From Epiperipatus broadwayi (Eukaryota > Onychophora > Udeonychophora > Euonychophora > Peripatidae), in the NCBI GenBank assembly GCA_028023455.1, contig JAQFVV010000021.1, forward strand, positions 6,348,853 through 6,412,852: DNA of 64,000 nucleotides. The letters run 5' to 3'. The notes beneath the pieces were generated by a model. That model did no database searches, was not told the origin of the DNA, and saw only the letters and a program-made list of their open reading frames with translations. Positions 45,990-57,539 of this stretch are shown here, in pieces (position 1 is the stretch's first letter; every line of letters begins with the position of its first letter). Made by a program: the position numbers and the translations under genes.

Positions 45990-47860
45990 ATATTTACTTG
46001 AGGAAACGTGAAATGAATACCATAGAAAAGAAAGAAGAATTTTATTTAATTAGTAATTTAGACCAGTTACGATGATTGTATAGGATTTATATTATAACTG
46101 GAATTAATATAATGAAAAAATGATGTGAAAGTAAAAAGATATATTTATGCAGAATGAACAAAAGGAAGAAGTAATTAGATGACTATTTTATTTAATTTTT
46201 AATATAAGGTGTTGAATGTATACTATAAGAGAAAATTTAAATTGCATGTTAATGAGATATGATTGAAAAATATTATAAAAGAAAGAAAAACAAAAGAAGT
46301 GCTTATGATGAATGATAAAGTAAATAAACATACATTTTGGTTGGGATGATTCAATGAACATATGGAATAAATATATTGTTATTTAAGTTGTTGAAAAGTT
46401 ATATCCAAGATAATAACAATTTGCATAGCAGTTGGAACGTTTGCATAAAATATTGACTTATAAAAAGATAATACTTGAAAGGGATACATATGAGATGAAG
46501 TGGATTATAAAATGTGATTAATAAATTTATGAAGAATGAATATTATAATAAAGAATTAATATTACAGTAAAAATATGTTTTAATAAAATAAGAAGAAAAT
46601 GTTATTGTGATTTAAAGGGAAGAGCGTTAAATAGGAGAATGATTTTATGCATTGGAATTTCTGCAGTTAACTATTGTACGGGAGAATTTTGGGTCAATAA
46701 AGAGGGATGCCAATTGTAAATTGTTTAAAACTTTAAAAATGATTTTTTTTTTTTGCTATGGAAACCTCTGCCCCTGAATATAAAGCATTGTTTTGAAAAA
46801 AAAAAATGAAAAAAATGAATATTTTAAAACTTATGAAAGCATTTAGAAATTTGAAGGTTCAAATCTTTATAATATATTTTGTTTATTTATTTTGCTATTT
46901 GTTTTAGTATTACTAATAGATTATCAATAGTAATATAGATAAATAGAAGTATAAAATTAATAACATATTTTAATTTAAATGGGATAACAGTAAGTGTGTG
47001 TATTATAATATAATGTAAAAATATTAACTATGATATTTGATTTTGATCTTATTTGTAATATAATATATTTATAGTATCTCCATATTTAGTGCCTCCCTGT
47101 TGTAGTATTTGTTTATGATTATTATATTACTGGAACATATATAAGTTATGGATTAAAGCAGTGAAATTTAGATATTTAAACCAGAAGTGTAGATGTATGT
47201 TTTACAAGGTTGTGACGTATAAATAAAATGTAGGATTTTTTTTGGCTTTAATGATATTCATAGATATATTATCTTTATAGTCAGAATAATACAGTGAAAT
47301 TTAACATTAAGTTTATCTTAAGGGATGATCAATTTCAGAGATCTGAACGTGTAAATCTATAAAATTTAAATTTCTGAAAAGAGTTAAGTAATAAAATTGG
47401 TATTAAAGATTGAGAGTAATTTCAAAAACAAATGATTCAATAATTAATAATTATTTATTTTTTGTAAAATAATAGAGATCAAAAGGAATAAATGTCATAA
47501 AATAGAAAAAGTAATATTAGTGTTTAAGGACATAAAATTAAGATTCTTTATTCAAAAAATATATATACTTATTAAATCTTCATATAGATTTAAAATGGTC
47601 ATATTATTGTTATAGGCTATATTTCTTAAAAATAAGCACTAATAATAATTGTAAATTTTAGTAATAAAATTTCATTGGTAGTCAATAAAATATTATAATG
47701 AAGTTACTATAAACATTTATATAGTATAAAGAGAATAATGATGAAATATATAACTGTATAAAACATTATATTATTAAAGGATGGTATTTCATAGATCAGT
47801 GATTAACAATTATTATTACTGTATGATAGAAATATTCTAATTTGTAATGTTATATATAGG
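45990..47860. other. AT-rich stretch, no supported gene
   Basis: No frame of note and no matches to other parts of the window. Confidence 0.45.
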
Positions 47861-47876
47861 CCTCACAAAATAGGCT

Positions 47877-47971
47877 CTTAACAAGCTTTGAGAGTATCCC
47901 TAATCGCAGACTGTTTTCTGCTATGGGCATCATCAGTCTGGGGTTGAGGCTATTCTCAAAGCTTGTTAAGA
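47877..47971 (-). repeat. Hairpin element enclosing a hammerhead-like core
   Basis: CTTAACAAGCTTTGAGA is mirrored by TCTCAAAGCTTGTTAAG. Read on the minus strand the loop holds CAGA, CTGATGA, hairpin TGC-CCATA-GCA, GAAAA, CAGTCTG and AGGGATA, in the same order as the 466-bp ribozyme segment. The cleavage-site geometry is not clean, so I call a relic. Confidence 0.5.
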
Positions 47972-47999
47972 ATTTATTTTGCAAGCTCTATATATAACA

Positions 48000-49177
48000 T
48001 TTGTAAATACAAGCTTATTAAATTAGGTCACATGACATGCGACTTGATTTTTTTTTTAAATTTGTAAATAATTTTATTATGTTATATTATTTTATTGTTA
48101 TATTTTGTTGTTTATCAAATTATTTATTAATTAAAACATAATAATTTATAAAGTTTGCAAGTAATATAATAATAAATTTAACGTTTAAAGTAATATAGTA
48201 ATAAATTTAATGTTTATTAATTTGATTAAGTATGTATAGTCATGTTTTGTTATTCTGAATCATCATCACTACACCATATGCCTAGACTGTTACTGTTGCA
48301 ATACAAATTAGTTTGAATTATAAAATTTAAATCTTTCATAAAAATCAACCTAATAAAAAGATAACATATAATAATTATTTAAAAGTAAAATATTTTAAAA
48401 GATTTATTGAGATTAGTATCAAGTTACTATGATCACATAAGTCATGAGTGAAAATTATAATCTATATGCCAAAAAGAAATAGTCATATGATTAATTATTT
48501 TTTATTGATTATATTATGTATGATTATTATTTTATTCAAAGTAAAATTGGTTATTTGGTTTGAGGCATTAAAGATCATAGAATTATTAAATGATAAAATA
48601 GTATTATTTATAATTATGATAGTTAATAGTTTTCTTGATCATTAGATAACCTATAGATGTAAGTAAAATCCCTCTTTGCATCTAGTATGTTGACTAAATG
48701 GTTAATTAAGAAACAGTGATAATCCTGATATATTATTATTGTTATTATTATTAATAGTGACCTTATTAGCATAGTAATTATTGAAAAAAAAGATGATCAG
48801 TAAAGTTATGGTAGGATATTATTAATCAAGTTACAGTAAAGTACATTTTATTGTAGATATTATAAAAGAAAGTTTGTAATAATTATAGATATTCTATTGT
48901 GGTTTATTAATTATTAGTCTTAGGTATGAGAATATCTGGAAGCTTAATAAGGATAAACATCTTGATATTCTTATGCCATTGAATGGATAGTTTAGTATTT
49001 GTTTAATGTTAAATGTTTGTGATCTTGTCAAATAGGATAGTAGTCTCATGGTTGATAGTAGGAAGCAAAAGTAGTTTGTAATAATAGGAGGATAAATATT
49101 ATACATAAAGAAAATAAAAGTAAAGCTTAATTTATGTATTTGTAAAATTATTTAGATTATCATTCATTTGGCAGGGT

Positions 49178-49183
<6 letters not shown>
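48000..49183. other. AT-rich stretch, no supported gene
   Basis: Short frames with Ile/Leu/Lys bias only. Confidence 0.45.

Positions 49184-49270
<87 letters not shown>
49182..49270. repeat. TA microsatellite, ~88 bp
   Basis: Perfect (TA)n. Confidence 0.97.
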
Positions 49271-49273
<3 letters not shown>

Positions 49274-49496
49274 TTTATATTCAAATAATAAAACAAATAC
49301 AGTATATAAATTGAAACTTTTAATATATATATTATTTTTCAACATATCTTACACATTTAGGTTTAAAAGTTTTAAACTTAGTTGACAAAGACTATTTAGA
49401 TAGTTGACAGTGTTTCTATATGGATTAAAAATGTAAATTTATATTACTTCATTTGTTTTATTATTTGAATATAAAATTATATATATATTTAAAAAA

Positions 49497-49695
49497 GACT
49501 TGAACTCAGACTTTCAAGCTCTTTACATCTGTGCACTCCATCTTATACAACTGATACACATGATTACAAAACATGGTGAAAAGATAAATTATTTCCAGCA
49601 TGAATGTGGTCATGTGTATCAGTTGTATAAGATGGCGTGCATAAATATAAAGAGCTTGAAAGTCTGAGTTCAAGTCCTTTCTAATTACATTAAGT
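49497..49695. repeat. Palindromic tRNA-box repeat, copy h (hammerhead part deleted)
   Basis: GACTTGAACTCAGACTTTCA and its mirror GAAAGTCTGAGTTCAAGTC enclose CCATCTTATACAACTGATAC and its mirror. The centre with the ribozyme is missing. Confidence 0.75.
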
Positions 49696-49732
49696 TTAGT
49701 ATAGATAATATATATTTGAATATTATATAAAC

Positions 49733-50027
49733 ATTACAAGCATAAAGCTAAACTAGTCAATATAAAATCAAAACTACCCCAAATCCAAAATTAAACCAGA
49801 CCAGCATAAAAATAATATTAAAACACAACCAAAGGTTTCACTGCTACAAGCAGACTTCTCAAGTATAAAGAACTACAAACTACACAATATATATAATATT
49901 AAAAACTATCAACAAATCCATTCACTTCCCATCCACCCTTAATATTAAACGAACTCTTAAATAAGTTAATTGCTACAGAATAATAAATTTTCAATAATAA
50001 AGATTCTTTAATTCTTCTTTTGATTTA
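49733..50027 (-). repeat. PLE terminal repeat (pLTR), inverted copy
   Basis: Reverse-complement match to the element 3' end, from ATTACAAGCATAAAGC to TTCTTCTTTTGATT. A 38-base spacer separates it from the forward copy. Confidence 0.85.
49823..49866 (-). ncRNA. Hammerhead-like motif in the PLE terminal repeat, inverted copy
   Basis: Minus strand: ATAC, TTGAGAA, hairpin with CTGC-TTGTA-GCAG, GAA, ACC-TTT-GGT (perfect helix III), T17, GTGT. The ATAC/GTGT helix I includes one wobble. Confidence 0.45.
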
Positions 50028-50065
50028 GATGAAGCTAAGGTTGTCTTCTTTAAAAGAAATGAAAT

Positions 50066-50360
50066 CAAAAGAAGAATTAAAGAATATTTATTATTGAAAA
50101 TTTATTATTCTGAAGCAATTAACTTATTTAAGAGTTCTTTTAATATTAAGGGTGGATGGGAAGTGAATGGATTTGTGGGTAGTTTTTAATATTATATATA
50201 TTGTGTAGTTTTTGTAGTTCTTTACACTTGAGAAGTCTGCTTGTAGCAGTGAAACTTTTGGTTGTGTTTTAATATTATTTTTATGCTGGTCTGGTTTAAT
50301 TTTGGATTTGGGGTAGTTTTGATTTTATATTGACTAGTTTAGCTTTATGCTTGTAATAAT
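50066..50360 (+). repeat. PLE terminal repeat (pLTR), forward 5' copy
   Basis: Matches 52917-53193 of the same element: AGAAGAATTAAAGAAT, GGGTGGATGGGAAGTGAATG, GAGAAGTCTGCTTGTAGC and GCTGGTCTGGTTTAATTTTG in order. Confidence 0.88.
50224..50267 (+). ncRNA. Hammerhead-like motif in the PLE terminal repeat, 5' forward copy
   Basis: ACAC, TTGAGAA, helix II CTGC-TTGTA-GCAG, GAA, ACT-TTT-GGT, T17, GTGT. In the core CUGANGA, C3 and G8, which pair with each other, appear as U and A, so pairing would be kept. PLE terminal repeats are known to carry hammerheads. I have not seen this core variant verified. Confidence 0.5.
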
Positions 50361-50635
50361 TACATTTTAATGAGTTTCTTTGCATTTAAGAGTAGTTTTG
50401 CTGATGTAGTGTAAAGATTTTTTTTTCTTTTATTATTTATATTTTATTATTGATATTTATTATTGATATTTTATTATTGATATATTTTTTTGTTTTTTAA
50501 TTATTGATATATTTGAATATCATTTATGTATATTATGTTTGTTGTTTGAGTTTGGGTTGAAAGAGTATATTTGTGTTTATTTATTTATATAGAAGTGTGT
50601 GTATGTTTTTATTGGGTTTTTAATTTATAAGGGTA

Positions 50636-51068
50636 TTGGTAATTGGGTTTTTTAGTATGGGTTTGTGGAGTTTAGTTTTTAATAATTTTACATTGAATGA
50701 TATTAGAAGGATTAAAAATTTGTCCAGATTGAGTGATAGGATAGAGTCTTTACGATGGCAGATTTATTTTCTTAAAAAATGTAGGGAATTTAGTGTTTTT
50801 CCTATGTTGTGTTATTAATTTTAGGAGAAATAAAAAGTTGCTTCAAAATAAGAATTTAGTTTTTAAGTTACAAACATATAATTTTGAATAGTTTTTTAAA
50901 AGAAAATTTTGTAAGATTTTACAAATTTATTTATGTGTATAAAAGAAATAGATATTATTTAGAAAGGAGGCAAGATTTTAATTATTCAATTTTGAATTTT
51001 TTTATGAGACAATTTAGACAGAATAGTCAAATTTCTATTGTAAAAAATATGAAAGAAAATTAAAGTGG
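50636..51068 (+). pseudogene. PLE N-terminal coding remnant
   Basis: Open pieces such as NLSRLSDRIESLRWQIYFLK and, after a shift, an asparagine/lysine-rich stretch lead into the RT frame. Stops near 50816 and 50889 interrupt it. It fits the poorly conserved, coiled-coil-prone N-terminus of PLE proteins, but I cannot fix the true start. Confidence 0.5.
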
Positions 51069-52612
51069 TTGTTTGGGAAAGTTAATAAAATTTATTGTAG
51101 TGATAAAGGGTATGAGAATAATGTTTCTGAGGATAGAGTTGTTAATCTTTCTGATTTGAAGTTAAATGATAGAGAATTAGATATTCTTGGTAAAGGCCCT
51201 AATTTTGTTCCATTTCATTCAAAAAATATAGTTTTTGATACAATTTCGTCTATTGAATCTAGTAATTTGAGTGATGAGCAGAAAGTTGGTATTCAATCGA
51301 TTTTGAATAAAAGTTTAAAAAGGAAAGAAAAATTTGTTATTAATCCTTCTGAGATTAAACATCTTAAGAATAGATTAATTGCTAATGATGTAATCATTTC
51401 TCATGAAGAGAAAGCTGGTAGGTTTGTTATTATGAAAGGAGATGAATTCAAAGAGAAAATGGATAGAGAATTAAATAATGGTAAATATATGTTGTTAGAT
51501 AAAGATCCAGGTAATTTGATTAAAAGAAAATTGATAAATATTATGAAGAAAATGGTTAATTTAAAAATTTTTAGTAGAGTAAATTATTTAAAATGCTATC
51601 CTAATGATTTTACATCAGTTAAGATGTTTGTGAATATTAAAACTCATAAATATGGTTTTCCTTTAAGATTTATTTTTGATTTTACAGGTAGTGTTGTTGA
51701 GGGTATTTCTAGATTCTTGAATAATTTTTTAAAACAATTTGTTGATTTTGGTCATTACACAATTTCTTCTTCTTTTGAGGCTTTTGATAAGATTAATAAT
51801 TTTAAAATGGAAAGTAATTGGGTATTTGGCAGTTTGGATATTGAAAATATGTATCAGTCTGTTAATAGGTTAAGCAGTATTGATGTTCTTTTGTCTGTAC
51901 TGATTAAGAAAAGTTCTTATCAAAAAATAAAATTAAGGTAATTAAGGATTTGCTTTTGTTATTGGAAGATTCTATGTATTTTACTTATAAAGGTAATTTT
52001 TATAAGATTAAGGAAAGGTGGATAATAGGTTATATTATTTCTCCTTTAGTATGTTCAATTTATATTAGTTATATGGAAGAGAAAATTATTATTAAAAAGA
52101 ATTGTTTATATGTAAAGTTATTTGTCAGATATGTTGATGATTGTTTATTTGTAGGTGAGAATGATAAATTGAAGGAATTTGTAAATGAGTTTAATTGTTT
52201 TGATCCTTCTATAAAATTTGTGTTAGAAGGAGGGGGGTTAGATTTTGGTAAGTTAAAATTTTTAGATCTTTTGGTGATTAGAAATGTAGAAACTAATTAT
52301 TTATTGCACAGTCATTTAGTTAAAAATAAAGAATTAAGATCTATAATTAAACCTGATAGCTATCAGTCTGTATCTCATAAAGTAGCTGCTTTAAGTAATT
52401 ATTGTCATAGGAATATTAAATTAAATAATTCTAGTGGGGTAGCTTTGTTTCAGAAATATCAATTTTATAAAGATTACTTGAGTGTTGGATACTCTGATAA
52501 ATTTGTTAAAAGTATTTTATTTAATAGTAATATTTGTAAAGATGTAAAGGTTAAAGAAAAATATGATTTTATTTCTTTGCCATTTAAATTGTCTTCTTAT
52601 AAAATTGTGTGA
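51069..52612 (+). pseudogene. PLE reverse transcriptase, frameshifted
   Basis: First part (51069-51941): a PLE N-terminal region with KAGRFVIMKGDEFKEKM, VNIKTHKYGFPLRFIF and motif A SLDIENMYQSV. A one-base shift near 51930-51950 moves to the second part (51950-52612): a degraded motif B (ISPLVCSIYISYMEEK), motif C FVRYVDDCLF with both Asp, and LKFLDLLV. A UGA at 52610-52612 ends this part; the same frame then continues into the endonuclease. PLE RTs are related to telomerase RT and prime at nicked DNA in the nucleus. Confidence 0.85.
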
Positions 52613-53050
52613 AGAAATAGTAAATTGTTTGGAAATAAGAAAATTGCTTGGAAAAGGGGTGTTACATTGAATAATTTATTAAATAATACAAAAGAAGTTT
52701 TTGATAGAAAGACTATTCCTGGTGTGGTATATTTTATTCCTTGTTTATTTTGTAAGAAGGTTTACATAGGTCAGAGTAGTTTGAGTTTAAATGAAAGAAT
52801 AAAGGTTCATAAAAGTAGAGTTAAAAATAGATATCTTAGTTCTGCTTTGTATGTCCATGAAAAAGATACAGGCCACACTATTGATTTTGATGAAGCTAAG
52901 GTTGTCTTCTTTGAGAGAAATGAAATCAAAAGAAGAATTAAAGAATCTTTATTATTAAAAATTTATTATTCTGAAGCAATTAACTTATTTAAGAGTTCTT
53001 TTAATATTAAGGGTGGATGGGAAGTGAATGGATTTGTGGGTAGTTTTTAA
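52613..53050 (+). pseudogene. PLE GIY-YIG endonuclease domain
   Basis: GVVYFIPC (the GIY half), then CKKVYIGQSS (the YIG half), with Arg in LNERIKVHKSR and a Glu-bearing helix further on. The CLFCKKVYIG spacing with CxxC is common in PLEs. It is in frame with the RT apart from the single UGA at 52610-52612. The domain nicks target DNA for insertion. Its last third lies within the terminal repeat. The stop codon is at 53048-53050. Confidence 0.85.
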
Positions 53051-53084
53051 TATTATATATATTGTGTAGTTTTTGTAGTTCTTT

Positions 53085-53135
53085 ACACTTGAGAAGTCTG
53101 CTTGTAGCAGTGAAAACGTGAAACCTTTGGTTGTG
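53085..53135 (+). ncRNA. Hammerhead-like motif in the PLE 3' terminal repeat (interrupted)
   Basis: As the 5' copy, but with an 8-base insertion (TGAAAACG) right at GAAAC, which repeats TGAAAC and probably disturbs the fold. Confidence 0.35.
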
Positions 53136-53384
53136 TTTTAATATTATTTTTATGCTGGTCTGGTTTAATTTTGGATTTGGGGTAGTTTTGATTGAATATT
53201 ATATATATATAATAAAAAAAACCCAAGTCATATATAATGTGACATTACTTTTATAAGTTTGTATTTACAAAAATGTAACCAGTTGGTCTGGAGATGGGAA
53301 GATTCTGGATAGTGCTTTTAAATATTTTCTCATACCGCACTTATCAATTAAGATCTTGTTTGAGCTATTGATATGCTCTCTGTA

Positions 53385-53385
53385 T

Positions 53386-53460
<75 letters not shown>
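53385..53460. repeat. TA/TACA microsatellite
   Basis: Imperfect (TA)n with ACATATAC interruptions. Confidence 0.9.
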
Positions 53461-53463
<3 letters not shown>

Positions 53464-54230
53464 CATGTCAAAATATTATTCCAATTATTTTTTTCCTTAG
53501 ATTAAATGTAAATGATAGACAGTTAAATAATTTTAAGTTAATCAATTGCTAAATGACATACCTTATGCAAATAAATTCTATTTTGGTATAAAGTGTTTTA
53601 ATATAAATAACATAAAATGTATTCATGCAATCATAATAAATTTTTACAATTACTTTATCTGTGCAAAAACAATGATCTTTATTTGAAGAAAATTTATTAT
53701 CTTGCATCCATGAATGCAAATATTTTGGAATATATTTGCAATGGAATATGTCAAGAAAAGCTTAGCCATTCCAGAAAAGCTTTTGTTAGTAGGGCACGTG
53801 GAATGCATAGCTATACATGTAGTAGAATCTCTCATCCATTTGGCATATTTTTATTACCATGCTGATATATAATGGGACAATCTAACAACAACCTTATAAT
53901 TCATGGTACTAATAGTAGCTTCTAATATTCAAAATCTATTTTTCTTCTTCGTGATTGTCTTTTTTATTTACATTAATAAGTCCAGCATTTCATTTTTTTA
54001 TTATTATCCACAAGAAAACATTTTTAATTATTGTTAGAAAAAATAAAAATAATACAAAGCTAATATAAATGTGCATTTACATTTATGAATATGCAAATAC
54101 ATATATTGTAAATCCAATGCTCATCATTTCGTTCCTTCAATTAAACAAATAAAGACATCACAAAAATAAAAGCAATCTTTAACATGCATATCTGTCGAAT
54201 TCCTTCAGTCATCGAACTAATATTAATAAA
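53461..54230. other. No supported gene
   Basis: Opposing open frames of 61-82 codons at 53617-53865 overlap each other and show no domain. They are not called. Confidence 0.4.
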
Positions 54231-54239
54231 ACAATGTCT

Positions 54240-54985
54240 ACCATAATTAAATAGTTATTAATATTATTGATATATTTATCCAAAGGTAGTAATTTATCAT
54301 TAAGATTGTATACAAAAGTGTACACTTGTAGATTAAATTATAAAAAATATATACGTGTATTTGACAGACAATTTGTAGTATGTTTTTGTACAACCTTTTC
54401 AAGCAGTCAGTTTGACAAAATTTAAAGATGATACAGACTCCTCATTATAACATGAGTTCATAATGTTTCAACATATATATTAAGTATACTAAAACCTTCT
54501 ATTATAGCCCACATTCTTGAAACATATGGATAAAGACATTAAAAAAAAAACATGACCTCTAAGATGCATTTCTTTATTCAGTACTAATCCATGTCTTTAT
54601 ATTTAATTAAAGACAAATATATTAATCTTTAAGAGAGATTTAAAGGTTATATATGAACTAGAATAATCACTAATTTAAAAAATAATTAGTAATAATCATT
54701 ATTACATGCAGTAAATTATCGTTAAAATTATACAAGAGTATAGCTTATAGATTAAGTCCTAACAAAATATTTACATACAGTATATTCTAAAGCTAATTTT
54801 TGATTTAATTTGGTACAGCATTTTTAATCAGACTATTTGACAAACTTTATAAAATTACAGTGCCACCATTATCACACGAGTCTACAATGTTTCAATATAT
54901 ATATACACACATCTATTTTAGATATATTTAAAACTTCTACTACACTCCACATTCTTGAAACATATGAATAAAGATATTTGAAAAA
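54240..54985 (+). repeat. Two diverged ~400-bp direct repeats
   Basis: CACATTCTTGAAACATATGG (54511) recurs as CACATTCTTGAAACATATGA (54948). AATTTATCATTAAGATTGTA (54290) recurs as AAATTATCGTTAAAATTATA. AATGTTTCAACATATATAT recurs in step. Many substitutions, so this is old. Confidence 0.65.
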
Positions 54986-55034
54986 GTCAAATGACTTGTG
55001 TTTATGATTAATTAAAAAAACGAGTATAATATTT

Positions 55035-55195
55035 AATTATGTTTTAAAGTTTATATTTGACGTCAGGATAATCTTCGGTTTGAAGAATGATTAGTAATAA
55101 TCATTAAGTGTATTTATTTCACGTGATTGGTGTCAAAGTTGTGAGTGCAGTAAGTTTGACAATTGAAAATAAAAATGTAATAATAATAGTACTCC
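55035..55195 (+). repeat. Degraded LTR fragment of the Gypsy family
   Basis: Mirror match to LTR positions about 3235-3400: AAAGTTTATAT, ATTAGTAATAATCATTA, GTGTCAAAGTTGTGAGTG, AGTTTGACAATTG and AATAAAAATGTAA in order. It is in the opposite orientation to the two Gypsy copies and much older. The repeated block before it (near 54680) also holds AATTAGTAATAATCATTATTA. Confidence 0.6.
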
Positions 55196-55298
55196 CTTCC
55201 CTATACACACTAGTTTGTTAAGTAAAGTATTATATTACATATATATATAATAAATACTATAACTAAAAAAAAATATATATTCAAATATAGTTTATTTA

Positions 55299-55384
55299 AC
55301 GTTGTTAGCCGAGAGGTATCGTAGCCACCATGCAAGCAAGTAGTTGATTGCAGACGGTTGTGGGTTCGTGTCCCGGCCGATGCT
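55299..55384 (+). repeat. tRNA-derived SINE head (anticodon loop CATGCAA)
   Basis: TAGCCGAGAGGTATC (box A-like), GTGGGTTCGTGTCCCGGCC (T arm) and GATGCTATGACATATG, then an A-rich run. The variable region is enlarged. Related to the heads at 15409, 45890 and 62315. Confidence 0.55.
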
Positions 55385-55510
55385 ATGACATATGAAAAAA
55401 ACATTTTTTTTTAAAATTCGTTTTCTGTTAGTTGAATTATTTCTATCATGAAATATTAAATATTGAATTTCTTTAGATAAATTCAAACTTTATTTAAACT
55501 TTTCATATAC

Positions 55511-55758
55511 TAGCACACAGGTTAATATGTAACCCAAACTTTCAATATCCTTCTTTTCTTCAGGTACTTCTGGTCTTAGGTGATAATACTAACACGAGAA
55601 TCAAAACTGGGTCTTTAGATTCATAAATATTGAATTTAAGGTAACACTGTAACCGACTGAGCATTTCTGTTAGAGGCTAGTCAAGCCAGTAACACTGGAA
55701 GAAGATAGGAAAATAATACCACTCGGAACAATGGGTTATATACTAACCTGTGTGCTAT
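55511..55758. repeat. MITE-like element with ~26-bp inverted ends
   Basis: AGCACACAGGTTAATATG is mirrored by TATACTAACCTGTGTGCT, with outer matches to ACCCA/TGGGT. It is about 250 bases long and has no coding capacity. Unlike any other repeat in the window. Confidence 0.7.
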
Positions 55759-56144
55759 TACTGGCAGCGAATGTATTCGGAAAGTTTAGATACAGTTTGA
55801 ATTTTTCTAAAAAAATTCAGTATATAATATTAGATGTGAAAATAATCTAATTAAAACGCCATCGTCACAAATTTTACAGGATAACGTCATTTTCTATTAC
55901 TTTATTGCACGTCATCTCAGAAAGATTACTGACTGTTTTAATCATCATATTATATATATATTATTATACAAAAAAAATTGGCATTTAAGCGCATACAAAA
56001 TATATTAAGAAAAATAATTAATAAAAGTATAATACCGCCACGAAATGAATATTTTTACTTTATAATACGGGTTTTTAAATTTTATTTATCATTTAATATT
56101 ACATTTTTAGCATTCTATAAATAATTCTTGATATGTTTGTTTTA

Positions 56145-57004
56145 TGCACTATACAACTTAATAGAAAATATTTAAACATTTATTTTTTAAAATCTATATA
56201 ATAATTTTTTATACTAGCATATATAAATTGCGAAATTTTTCTATTTATTTCATAACTGTAAATGTTACGATTTATTATTAATTATACATTCACAAATCGT
56301 AGATGTTAAAATAATTTATTGTTTTAATATTGCAAGAAATGAAAAATTATATACAGCGATAGATAATCAATTATTTTTATCGATACTGTCTTGATTAAAT
56401 ATCTAAACCGTCTATGTCAGATAATGAAACATGTGTAGTAATTGCTACAATTATCACTTATTTTGTCGCATTCAGGTCTATATATATATTTTACATTTTT
56501 AATTTGTGGCAACAAATAACGTAATAGATTGTTACATGTTTATTTTTGTCTCTAATTGTTTTTGTTTTAAAATCTTATTAAACATTTACAATCCTGCCTA
56601 GTACCAAGCTTAATTTAATAGTCAAGTCAATGAAATGATATCGTGGATATTGTATAGATGCATTCTCTGGTGTTTTATATACTTTGAATCAGAGCGTAAA
56701 CTGTTACCATTAATTCTTTAAAATAATATTTTCGTATTTAAAAAAATGTCAAAATAAAATAATACTGAACTGTAAATTCTTAATGAAAAATTTTAATTCA
56801 GTATTGTATTTATGTAATTTACTTTTTATTTATCCAATCTAGTCTTTATTTAAATTTCAGTAGACCTTAGTTTAAGTATAGCTTGCTGGTGATTAAAAAT
56901 AGAAACAAAACTTTAATTCATCCATCTGTGATGAAACGGATGTGATCTATAAAATTCGAATGCATATTACAACAACTTCACTTCACATGCCATCTATTAT
57001 TGGT
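56145..57004 (+). repeat. Segment repeated at 62500-63275, copy 1
   Basis: About 850 bases match the later segment with moderate divergence: TTTAAACATTTATTTTTTAA, TAATTTGTGGCAACAAATAA, CCTGCCTAGTACCAAGC, GCGTAAACTGTTACCATTAA in order. Similarity resumes at 57550 after the inserted hammerhead element. Non-coding. Nature unknown. Confidence 0.85.
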
Positions 57005-57014
57005 AATATATTTT
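57005..57014. repeat. Target-site duplication, left copy
   Basis: AATATATTTT, repeated at 57540-57549. The paralogous empty site reads GCTAATATATTTTTAGTAG at about 63268. Confidence 0.8.
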
Positions 57015-57539
57015 AAAACAGGCAAAACTCTCTATACTTATTGCTACTCAGTGCAAGTCAGAGTAATCAATGGATGCCAGAAAGCTTGTGCATAAAATTC
57101 CCATCTAATGCCTGCTCATCCAATATCCCCAGACTAGTTTCTGTCTTGTGGTATTCGTCAGTGAGGAGTATTGGATCTGAGAGCACAGTACCTAAATCTT
57201 TGGGTCTAATGCATCCCTCCACCAGCCACCTTTTATCTCTACTTAACTACAAAACTATGAGACATAAATTGAAAACAGTGTAATATTTTCAATCCAAGCT
57301 CATCAGCTTATATAGTAATATAAGTCTGAACCCAGTTCAGTATTCATACATTTTGGTATCTTTGATTCTTTAATAACCATAGCCACCACTATCCTATTAG
57401 GCAGGATTGGTTTTAAGCCAGTAAATATCACATGATCACTATTGCTTATGCTTGCTCTTATCTATAGAGAGTTTTGCCTGTTTTAATAACAGTTAAGAGC
57501 AAACATAAGAAACAGTTATCATGTGATGTTTTTTGGCTT
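57015..57539 (-). mobile_element. Single-unit hammerhead element of the 466-bp family
   Basis: AAAACAGGCAAAACTCTC opens it at the left. One full unit runs to about 57466, and an inverted end piece (GAGAGTTTTGCCTGTTTTA, then CATGTGATGTTTTTTGGCTT) closes it at 57539. It matches the 466-bp unit almost throughout: ACTCATCCAATATCCCC-like, ACCTTTTATCTCTACTTAAC, TTCAATCCAAGCTCA, CACTATCCTATTAGGCAGG. This is the clearest single mobile form of the family. Confidence 0.88.
57126..57167 (-). ncRNA. Hammerhead ribozyme-like motif in the single-unit element
   Basis: Minus strand: TCCTCA, CTGACGA (allowed N7), a weakened helix II (ATACCACAAGACA), GAA, ACTAGT, C, TGGGGA. Helix I and core are kept while helix II has decayed. 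Confidence 0.5.

Larger units (their letters stand above)
49733..53193 (+). mobile_element. Penelope-like element (PLE), nearly full length, with inverted and direct terminal repeats
   Basis: Layout: inverted terminal repeat (49733-50027), forward repeat (50066-50360), coding body with RT and GIY-YIG domains, then the same repeat at the 3' end (from about 52890). Forward plus inverted partial copies at one end are typical of PLE insertions. The terminal repeat includes the last 50 or so codons and the 3' untranslated region. Frameshift and stop lesions make it a pseudogene. Confidence 0.88.

Noticed and set aside
53617-53865. Small gene of about 60-80 codons
   Set aside because: Overlapping frames on both strands, no domain and no start context or partner.
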